In this document: positions 55,995-64,000 of the stretch, in pieces
How positions within the stretch are numbered: the stretch's first letter is position 1
Layout: each line of letters starts with the position of its first letter
Source of the DNA: Uranotaenia lowii
Taxonomy: Eukaryota; Arthropoda; Insecta; Diptera; Culicidae
Length of the DNA: 64,000 nt
Assembly (NCBI RefSeq): GCF_029784155.1
Contig: NC_073693.1
Coordinates: 235,046,447-235,110,446 of the forward strand
Reading direction: 5' to 3'
The notes under the pieces: generated by a model
The model's input: the letters and a program-made list of their open reading frames with translations, nothing else
What the model was told of the DNA's origin: nothing
The model's database searches: none
Program-made: the position numbers and the translations under genes

Positions 55995-56918
55995 TGTTGT
56001 TTTGTGTGCTATTAATTGTAAAATAATGCGTTAAGTCTCTTTTTCATCGAAATATCAGAAAAATTGGTTGCTATATTTCTTTCAACACTCTGCTTGGACC
56101 GGTATTATCAAGAAGAATGAATGATCCCAAATTATTAAAAACCCAATGACCTAATAAAAAACAAGGTATTAAAAAATCTTTAAAAAATAAACTGTTCTAA
56201 ACAACTTCTAAAAAAAATCAAATCATAATTGATTGAGCTGATGTTTTGGTATTTAAAAGAGAAAAAATGGTCGATTTAAATTTTATAATGCCAACCAAAT
56301 TTTCATTTTTCAAACTATGTTTGGTGAGTTTTTCAGATCTTTAAAGTTTTATTCACTGTTGTATTCAACCTAAAATTTGTAGCATGAACAAAGCTTACTT
56401 CGCTTGCAAGAGCAAAAGCGAACCGAAATAGGGAAATTGGAGACCCTATTTCAAATAAGGAAATAAACTCTCGTTCATTAGTATCTTGAACGTGGAACCG
56501 TATACTCAATTTTTTATTAAAACCATACTTCTTCATCCGACTTCCACGTCCTGGAATACATCATTTTATAACATTAACATACTTACTTTTGCGTTCGAAA
56601 GAAAATTACAAATTTTCCAAATTCCGTGTTTTTCTAAATAAGCTATTACGCAATCATAACCCTTTGGCTCCAAGGGTCCAAGAACAAGCTTGTTGATCAA
56701 ATCGATGATTTATTTTGTCGTTACACTTATTACATATTTTGATTGTATTCAGCAACTTTATAATTGTTCAAATGTGAATAAAAAACACTTTTTATCTTAT
56801 CGTCTTTGGATTGATTTTTTTTGTTGATTCAATGCATTAATTGCCGTGTAGTTTACGTTTCGGCTTACTTATTTTATTTCAACCATCTTCAGAAACGTTC
56901 CAGCTTCAAATAACGGGT
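55995..56918. other. AT-rich non-coding stretch
   Basis: The minus frame at 56333-56536 has no motif. AACGTTCCAGCTTC and CTTATTTTATTTCAACC near 56880 look like a repeat edge but were not assigned. Confidence 0.4.
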
Positions 56919-57191
56919 ATGCAACGCAGGGGTGCCAGGTGGTTTTGACAAAAAATCAGGACACTGCGATGAAAAAATCAGGATTTTTCAGAATACCACT
57001 AGATCGATAGAAACAACATGTAGCTGCACATAAATTGCATATATTTAAAGGCGAAATACAGGTACTGAAGACGCCTGAAACTATGTTACTAAAGTGAGCA
57101 GAACCTTTGTTGGCCTGCAGTTTACATCTGAAAACACCACTAATATCATATGAGTCAAAGATTATAATCGGTTAAACTATTTTATAATTGA

Positions 57192-58547
57192 CTAGCTGAT
57201 CCCGTACGAACTCCGTTTCGCTTTCAACTTGGAATATGTCATGAACAGTTTGTATGAACGTCAATTGCAAAGCATCTCCCAGATGCATCTGCTACTTATT
57301 TGAAATCAGGAATCAATTATCCGTCTCAACCCCCGTGTATGAATTTAGACTAAATCATTACATAACAACGCAATAATTGGCCATGAACCGCTTTCGGTGG
57401 TCTCTTTTACAATCTTTGATATCTGAAATCGATTGCCCTTCCATCAAAACTCCCTTGAGCAAATTCTCAAACCAATTCATAGCATATGAAAGTCAATATC
57501 GCAAAAAACAGTGAAAGCATATTATGAACGTCCCCTTTGGCCGCCCCGACCCAATACCTGAAATAAATTACTCGTCCCTCGAAATGTCCATGTACAAAAT
57601 CTCATCTCAATCTGATGCATAATCATGACAATATTGAAAAAACAGTGAACAAATTATATGGCCGACCCCGTTTGTCAACCCCTGGTAAAAAAATGACTCA
57701 TAAAATCGATTGCCCTTTCCTGAAAACTCCCGTGTGCGAATTTTCATCCCAATCCGATGTATTATAACGTCAATATCGCAAACACAGCGAAAATTCAGTA
57801 TGGACGACCCTTTTGGCCGACCTCTGACATAGATTTGGATTATTGGAATCTATTGTTCGTCCTTAATAACTTTTTTGTGTAAATTTTCATCTCAATTCGA
57901 TGGATAACAACGCCAATATCACAAAAATATTGAAAAGTAATATGGACGACCCCTTTTGCCGGCCCCTTTTTCTAAATTCGATACCTTAACTCGATTGCCC
58001 GTCCCTCAAAACTCTCGTGTATCAATTTTCATCTGAATCCGATGCATAATTACGTCAATACAGCAAGAACAGCGAACAGTTAATATGGACGACCCCTTTG
58101 GGCGACCCCTGACTTCGCATTTAGCACCTAGAATTAAATGCTTGTCATTCAAAACTCCTATGTGCAAATTTTCATCTCAATCTGATGTATAATAGCGCCA
58201 ATATCGCAAAAACAATAAACAGTTTATATGGACGACCCCTTTTGCCGACCCCTGACCCAAAATGCAATGCCTGAAATCGATTGGCCATCTCTCAAAACTC
58301 TCATGTGCAAATTTTCTTTACAATCCGACGAAAAATAACGTCAATATCGCGATAACAATATTTGTCTTGTATGGACGACCCCCTTAAGAAGGGGTCATCT
58401 AAAAATCCAAAAACATTTTTCATCATTCCTGGTCCTAATGAACACACATGCCAAATTTCAGCTCTCTAGCTCTTAAGATGGCTGAGTCTATAGAGGACAA
58501 ACAAACAAACAAACAAACCCACAAAAATTGCTTTTTATATATATAGA
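57192..58547 (+). mobile_element. Element D: CTAGCTGATCC head, 143-bp central repeats, (TA)n tail
   Basis: The head CTAGCTGATCCCGTACGAAC and the tail GAGTCTATAGAGGACAAAC, (AAAC)n, then CTTTTTATATATATAGA parallel elements B and C. The body is a tandem array. Nested in a hAT element. Non-coding. Confidence 0.7.
57520..58395 (+). repeat. Central tandem repeat, 143-bp period
   Basis: ATGGACGACCCCTTTTGCCG or variants start at 57801, 57942, 58085, 58228 and 58371, spacing 141-143 bp, with more diverged units back to about 57520. Each unit has TCTCAAAACTC, TTTTCATCTCAATCCGATG and AACGTCAATATCGCAA blocks. Confidence 0.9.
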
Positions 58548-58811
58548 TTTGTTTGATGTTCTCTTCATTTAACTATAAAGTCAACTATAATTTTTATGAA
58601 AATCAGGAAAAATCAGCACATTGTACAAACCATTTTTCAAAAATCAGGACAATTCAAGCGTTTTTGAAAAATCATGACGGTCTCTCGAAAATCAGGACAA
58701 ATCCTGAAAAATCAGGACACCTGGCACCTCTGATGCTACGTTAAACTAATACTCCGTAAAACGTATGACCAACATCTATTTGCTTAGTGTGAGAGAATCT
58801 TGTTTTTAAGC

Positions 58812-58905
58812 TTTTTCTGATCAGATTAAAGCTTTTTTGCCTTGATTGCATTGTAAATGAAATCTTTGAAAAAAATTTGAAAAGCCTTAATCTGATCAGA
58901 AAAAT
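58812..58905. repeat. Short inverted repeat around CTGATCAGATTAA
   Basis: TTTTTCTGATCAGATTAAAG (58812) is mirrored by CTTAATCTGATCAGAAAAA (ending 58904), about 40 bases apart. It could fold as a hairpin; role unknown. Confidence 0.6.
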
Positions 58906-59076
58906 CTTCAATCTAGAGATGTTCTTCACGGCCATGCTCGTGTTTAAAATCAGACTCGATAGTTGTTGATGTTCAGGCACTTCTTTTTATTGAATTCTTA
59001 AATTAATTAATATGTTTTAAAATATTTCTGGTGGAGAGAAAACTGCAATGTGGCTTGATTAAGATCATGATCCCAA

Positions 59077-59277
59077 ATTGTTTTTTGTATCGATTAAATA
59101 TAGTCGTTTTACCATCTTTATGGCATTCGCGACTTTATCAACGTTGCAGTTGGCGGATCGTTATTGAAAAAACATATCCGGTACAACTGTGTTCGATGTT
59201 TGCTCTTGGGTTCGAACTCGCGGACATTGGTTTAGGAGACAACAGACTTGCCAACTGAGCTATATCACAAGCCCGTG
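59077..59277 (-). mobile_element. tRNA-derived SINE, 10-bp target duplication
   Basis: ATGATCCCAA at 59067-59076 and 59278-59287. On the minus strand the head contains an A box (TATAGCTCAGTTGGCAAG) and a B box (GAGTTCGAACCC), then an unrelated body with GATGGTAAAACGACTATA. It ends in a TACAAAAAACAAT tail. Resembles mosquito tRNA-related SINEs such as Feilai in style; the family name is not asserted. Confidence 0.85.
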
Positions 59278-59287
59278 ATGATCCCAA

Positions 59288-59697
59288 TGAGAATAATTTT
59301 TTTATGAATTCAATTCATTTATAAATAAAATATTTTGCAATGATCTAAAATTGTACTGAAGATCAACATTTGAAATCAGAAGCACACTCTGATAGATTTT
59401 ATAATTCTATGACACATTAGCTGAAAACAATAAACTTCAGTGGATTTTACCTAAAATATCTTCAGAATATGGAATACGCTTAAAATGGAAACCTACGAAG
59501 TCTAAAAAAAATTAATCAATGTTAACAATGACATTTGTATAAGTTCATATACTTGGTTTTTTTTTGTGGTGATTCTTGTACCTACTTTATTATTCTTTGA
59601 AATGACTCTCATATAAAAGATGTAATGGATAATATTGCTATACTATTGAATAAAATTTACTATATATAGTATCGTTTATAATTGTATAGCAAATGGA
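59288..59697. other. AT-rich spacer
   Basis: No features seen. Confidence 0.4.
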
Positions 59698-60603
59698 AGA
59701 ACGCACTTTGTCACTTAGACTTTAAACTTCCATAACTTTTTACTCTGATGATATTTTTTGATCAAATTTTCTGCGTTAGATAGATCAACTATCACACTAT
59801 TATATCACAAAATTTGAGATCTTTGGAGTTCGTTTGGCCAGAGATACAGTAATTCTACGAAAATCGAACTTTTTGAACTTTTACCATTCAAACTGCAATA
59901 TCTCAGAAACTACGGTACATTTTTTATTGAAGTTTTGCAAAGTGATTGTTTAAATATTAAACTAGCATGTCTGAAGTTTTTGAAAAGTTCTATCAATGGT
60001 ATCAAAAGTTACGTGAGGTACAATATTTCAGACATGAACCTAGAAAGCCGATTTCTATAGAATTTTGGACGAATGTTCCATAAGAAAATCCTATTTTTGT
60101 GTTTAACAACCAGTAAATCTACTTCAACCAAAAAATCAAAACATTATCGCGAGATTCTGTTTTCAAAACACAAACAGACCATTTATTCCATTTTTTTCTT
60201 TTCTTCATTGCTTTTGCCAGACATTTTTTTACTTGTTCTCATGAATCGTCAAAAATTCTATAGATGTCGCATTTTTGGGTACAAGCCTGAAATATTGTAC
60301 CTCACGTTACTTTTGATCCTATTGATAGAACTTTTCAAAAACTTCAGACATGCTAGCTTAATATTTCAACAATCACTCTGCAATATTTCAATGAAAAAAG
60401 TATCGTAGTTTCTGAGATATTTCAGTTTGAATGGTAAAAGTCCAAAAAGTCCGATTTTCGTAGTATTATTGTATGTCAGGCCAAACAAACTCCAGTGAGC
60501 TCAAATTTTGTTATTTAATAGTGTGATAGTTGATCTATCTAATTTGATAAAAAAACATCAGAATAAAAAGTTATAGAAGTTCAAATTCGATGTGACAGTG
60601 CGT
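59698..60603. mobile_element. Foldback element with about 330-bp arms
   Basis: The left arm (59700-60045) and inverted right arm (60291-60603) pair through CCATAACTTTTTACTCTGATG-like sequence, GATAGATCAACTATCACACT, CAATATCTCAGAAACTACG and ACCTCACGTTAC. The outer ends read CACTTTGTCAC and, inverted, CACTGTCACAT. No target duplication found. The frame at 60073-60408 lies in loop and arm and is not considered a gene. Confidence 0.7.
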
Positions 60604-61055
60604 GTGCTTTGATTTTTTATACAAATATGAACGGTACTGTATACCACGAGCAAACATGTAGTCGTTACGATCAGTATTATTTAAAAACTTCCATTTTTAT
60701 ATCCATCTCGCTCAAATTCCCCTATGTTTTGACAAAGGCTTATGGTTCTCGCTATAGGAGTGAGTTAATAGTTTTCCGCATTCTTCCCTTTTTAATGTTT
60801 TGCATCTAGAACGTTTGTTTTGTTGTGGAGTAAAGGGTTTATAAAACATTCGGTGTGAGGATAATGCCTTTTTATGGTTCTAAATTTTTAAGATCCTTTG
60901 CTCAAACTGCATTATAAATCTTACGAAAACTGAAAAACTAAAAACATGTTTTGTGTTAAGCAGAGCTTATATTGGGCTCAGAAAGTCTCAAGCATCTAGT
61001 ATAAAAGATTTAAATTCATTTGAGAACTACGTTGAAGACTGCAAAACGATTACAC
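60604..61055. other. AT-rich spacer
   Basis: No features seen. Confidence 0.4.
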
Positions 61056-61268
61056 TTATGGTTTGAGAAAGATCTCATCCATTACGATTAGAAAAAGTAG
61101 CGGTGATAAGATACATCCCTGTCTAACTCCAGCAGTTACCGGGATTGAATCGAACAAGACACCGTCGTGCAAGAACTTGCACGAAAATGCCTTGTGCTGT
61201 GCTTGAATGAGATGGACTAGTTTCTTTGAGACTCTTCGTCTTTTGGATCGACAAATAAACGACATTGA
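61056..61268 (-). pseudogene. RTE-type reverse transcriptase fragment (motif B region)
   Basis: The frame reads LVHLIQAQHKAFSCKFLHDG then VTAGVRQGCILSPLLFLIVM, matching residues around 650-685 of the RTE protein at 43963-46842. It keeps the LFLIVMDEI segment that the larger copy lacks. It is only about 70 codons long and truncated at both sides; the upstream side abuts a GGGGAGAG-ended element at 61284. Confidence 0.85.
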
Positions 61269-61283
61269 CCTGTCAGACTATAG

Positions 61284-61880
61284 GGGAGAGTGGGGATACT
61301 TGATCCCCTTTTCTTATTTTCACCATATCTTTTTGCAAAAATTTAGCAACTCGCCGTCTTTGACATTTTCTGACAGCTTGTAACTTTAAGTTTCTATGCT
61401 CCTAAAATTAGAACGATACTTGAACCCGTTGATGAACTAGAAGCATTTTCATGGGAGTAAAAAAATTGCCATTTTTCTGAAGTTAGGGGAGACTTGATCC
61501 CCTATTGAAGGAGACTTGATCTTTTATTCAGGAAGCCCTAATCCTTGTATAAAAATCAAACAAAACCCAAAGATAGAATGTTAATTGACTATTTTGGTCA
61601 TGTTTGATCTCATTTCACAATTTATAGCAGACATAAGAAGAAAATTCTATAACTTTGTCTCAACGCTAATAACATTGCATACTTAAAGGCGCTATTTTTT
61701 ATAATTAAGAGAAAATTAATTATTTTTGCTCTTTTCTTCAGACAATTGTTTGATAAATATTAGTTTTTGGATAAATATTAGTAATTTTGTAATCAGCAAT
61801 CAGAACGATCAATTCAGAAGAAGAATATGCCGTTTGGAAGGGGGATCAATTGTACCCAACTCTAGGGGATCAATTGTACC
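61284..61880. mobile_element. Probable TA-inserted MITE with GGGGAGAGTGGGG end
   Basis: TA precedes GGGGAGAGTGGGGATACTTG (61284), and GATCCCC follows. The far side has GGGGGATCAATTGTACCC then AACTCTA (61839-61863), an inexact inverted partner. CTTGATCCCC-type phrases recur at 61495 and 61510. The right edge is approximate. Confidence 0.5.
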
Positions 61881-62340
61881 CATAATCAACATTTTAGAAA
61901 ACTTTTTCTGAAAAAAGTTGAGAGTTTTCCATTGCTTTGAAAATATGGCATTATGAAGTTCATTTTACGCTCGAACGATTGATACATTGGAACAAATATT
62001 TTTTTCATAATTTTCCCATGTAAGGAACATTTTAAAGTGATGAAAAAAGATCTTCAAGTTACATTTTGTGAAATTTTTCAAACAAAGTTCAAGTCCTGGC
62101 AGCGCTGGTTTTTGATCGACCGTCTTGTTTTATTGTCCCGCAGTTTTATTGAAATATTTACTAGAAATACGTATTTTTTAATCTGTGATGAGTTTAAGTG
62201 GCGTTATTTAGTGTTCAGTGTGCAAAACCGTACTATGATTTTCTACTTTAAATTGTCCTAAATGTGTTAAAATTGAGTTTTCCTTTGTGCCGTAACACGT
62301 AAAAAAAAACATACCCCAAGCATTCGTGTAGTGAGCTGTG
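61881..62340. other. AT-rich stretch before the next retroelement
   Basis: No gene recognised. The frame at 62037-62261 lacks motifs. Confidence 0.35.
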
Positions 62341-63357
62341 TATTGAAAGTCACTCCTCTAGGTTGGTGAGTAAAGTGAACTTTCTTTCTTATTACTTTTC
62401 ACAACTAACATTCTCAAGAGTATATTGCACAGCAACAAATCGTTGACCAAGCATATATCTCAACCGTATCTGCATGCGTCCACCGTTTGTCGGTCTATCT
62501 GAGTAAAAAAAACTGCCGCTGTTCAACTTCTTGTGGTTCTATCATTTGCTCAGCTGTTAGTAAATCTCGTCGCTGAGCGGTGTAGTATTTGGCCAACCTC
62601 GGGGCACTTGCAAGTAGTGCGAAAGTGTGTGTCTCTGTTATTAGCGCACTTCAAAGGGTTGTGTTTCTTACACTTGCTAGCTTGTTAGTCAATCTCGATC
62701 GCTAGCGGTGAAGATTAGGCAAACGCAGCCAGCGCACATGAGTAGGTACGAAAGTATTGTTGCTTCCGTCAGTAGCACACATTGTTGGAACTAGCGTGTG
62801 CTGGTTTTAATGGTGACTCGTCACTTGTATTCTTGATAGTCGTACACAGTGCAACATAAACTTGAAAATTGTTCTTTTTGGAAAGCAATGATTTTTCTTT
62901 TGTTTTAAAATTAGATTTTTATTAGATTTTTTTTTTTGTGCGTTTAATATTATGTAATCAATTTTTTTTTATTTCAAGCGCTTTAAATTACATTATCTTT
63001 AATTTCGTACACACACATTATTTAGGTTTGTCTTTGTCCTTAAAATTTAATTTGAGTTGCGATTTTGACATTGAACCCTTTTAAATAACGCTTTTAATTA
63101 AATAGTTCTCATCTCCGTACATACATATAATTTAAGATAGCTTAGGGTTTTTTTAATTAAATTTTTGTTCCTCTTTTCATAACAGTCTTTCCTTTTTAAT
63201 ATTTATTGTGTTGTTTTCTTAAATAATCCTAGTTTTAGTTGTGCATTTATTAAAAATAAATTTATAAGTCTCTTATTTCTTAATTTTAATAATTTCTAGC
63301 TTAAGGTGGGCGTTTCATCAACGGAGTTAGTTCCTTTTAGCTTTTAATCGTTGTATT
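62341..63357 (+). promoter_or_regulatory. Probable 5-prime untranslated/promoter region of a CR1-like element
   Basis: Lies directly upstream of the ORF1 at 63358. It contains two diverged copies (62545-62650, 62673-62778, spacing about 128 bp) sharing AATCTCG, CGCT-AGCGGTG, GCGCAC and ACGAAAGT. Tandem leader repeats are common in non-LTR element promoters. The true 5-prime edge is not defined. Confidence 0.45.
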
Positions 63358-64000
63358 ATGGCGATGGCGAACATGGAATGTGATGACGAAGTTATCTGTA
63401 TAGAGTGTAATAATACTGAAAATAATCTTGATAAAATACTTACTTGTGCATATTGTTTCAAGAGCGTTCATCTTCGGTGCAAAAATTTGATTGGCAGTGC
63501 AGCTCGCAAAATGAAAGCGCAGCAATACTTTTGCGATGCCAACTGTGCATGTATTTACGCCAAAATAATAAGTTTACGGAAAGATCATGAAACTATTATC
63601 GAAAATATCCATACTAAAATTGAAACGACCGTTTATAATGTGGTTTCACATGAATTGACCTCAATCAAAACAGATATGAGATCAGTTACTACTGCGATAG
63701 AGGCTTCGCAGGAATTTTTGTCCACGAAATTCGATGAAATTCAGACTGATTTCAAAGACATAAAACTCCGAAACGATGCTCTTGAAAAAGAAGTAACTGA
63801 CCTCAAATCTAAGCATTCAAATCTTTCTAATCAGGTCCTTAAATTAGAAGTAAACCTCGACCGATTTAACCGGGAAGCTGTTTCTAAAAACCTCATGATC
63901 TTCGGAATGCCATACAAAAATGGAGAAAATACACAAGAACTTGTACGCAAAACATGTGGCACTTTTGGCTACGAGCTTAAAACTGAGTCCATTTTAAACG
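63358..64000 (+). CDS. CR1-like ORF1 with N-terminal PHD-type zinc finger, cut by window end
   Basis: ORF1 proteins of non-LTR elements bind element RNA and chaperone it. ATG 63358 follows an in-frame TAG at 63328; nearby ATGs at codons 3 and 6 are alternatives. Zinc ligands fit a C4HC3 PHD finger: C14, C17, C30, C33, H38, C41, C59, C63. PHD fingers are known from ORF1 of CR1-like elements. A coiled-coil-like region (about 70-160) follows, then KNLMIFGMPYKNGENTQEL, the start of an RRM-like domain also seen in the pseudogene at 6920. The frame is open for 214 codons to the window edge. This is the best-preserved CR1-like coding sequence here. Confidence 0.8.
   Translation, partial: MAMANMECDDEVICIECNNTENNLDKILTCAYCFKSVHLRCKNLIGSAARKMKAQQYFCDANCACIYAKIISLRKDHETIIENIHTKIETTVYNVVSHELTSIKTDMRSVTTAIEASQEFLSTKFDEIQTDFKDIKLRNDALEKEVTDLKSKHSNLSNQVLKLEVNLDRFNREAVSKNLMIFGMPYKNGENTQELVRKTCGTFGYELKTESILN

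Larger units (their letters stand above)
56927..58732. mobile_element. Non-autonomous hAT element, 8-bp duplication ATGCWACG
   Basis: ATGCAACG (56919-56926) and ATGCTACG (58733-58740) flank ends CAGGGGTGCCAGGTG and, inverted, CAGAGGTGCCAGGTG. Multiple AAAATCAGGAC phrases fill both subterminal zones. Element D (57192-58547) was inserted within it. No transposase. Confidence 0.85.

Noticed and set aside
58741..58980. 79-codon minus-strand frame
   Set aside because: Overlaps a hairpin-forming inverted repeat and has no recognisable domain.
59031..59258. 75-codon plus-strand frame
   Set aside because: It is antisense to the SINE delimited by ATGATCCCAA repeats.

Overview
The window looks like AT-rich, repeat-choked intergenic or intronic DNA from a dipteran, most likely a mosquito. 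Pointers are a DD37E mariner (ITmD37E type, described from mosquitoes), CR1/Jockey-type and RTE-type non-LTR retrotransposons, a tRNA-derived SINE and mini-me/DINE-like elements with (TA)n and (GTCT)n tails. No host gene is convincingly visible. A few GC-richer islands (about 3.5-4.4, 32.2-32.8, 42.5-43.0 and 51.5-52.2 kb) and one possible micro-exon (31899-31939) are the best candidates for non-repeat host sequence. No rRNA, functional tRNA or CRISPR was seen.

0-16.7 kb is a nest of insertions. Decayed CR1-like ORF2 pieces (1.0-2.4 and 4.7-6.3 kb) are interrupted by a DD37E mariner at a TA site. A second CR1-like copy has ORF1 at 6.6-7.3 kb and its endonuclease at 15.5-16.6 kb. Between these lie an element with GTTCAACAG ends, an RTE copy with a near-complete open frame (7952-10614, 11-bp target duplication), a 4.2-kb inverted-repeat element (10971-15134, 9-bp duplication) and, inside that, a hAT element (11828-14195, perfect 8-bp duplication).

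16.7-24.1 kb is a head-to-tail array of three elements with CTAGCWGACCC heads; related ones lie at 26.7-29.0 (minus), 32.9-36.7 and 57.2-58.5 kb. Two carry central tandem repeats of about 150 and 143 bp. 25.7-31.3 kb is a foldback structure whose arms each hold the same short open frame. 31.4-43.5 kb holds MITEs, a probable solo LTR and low-information AT-rich DNA.

43526-46856 is a full-length RTE-type element with a 13-bp target duplication. Its first base is also the predicted cleavage site of an HDV-like self-cleaving ribozyme, the most striking functional RNA here. Its reverse transcriptase frame is open but has lost part of the palm. 47.1-60.6 kb holds a 1.2-kb palindrome with Tc1-like ends, a 78-bp minisatellite, a perfect 177-bp duplication, two well-delimited hAT elements, a SINE and another foldback. 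The window ends inside ORF1 of a further CR1-like element (63358 to the edge), which begins with a PHD-type zinc finger.
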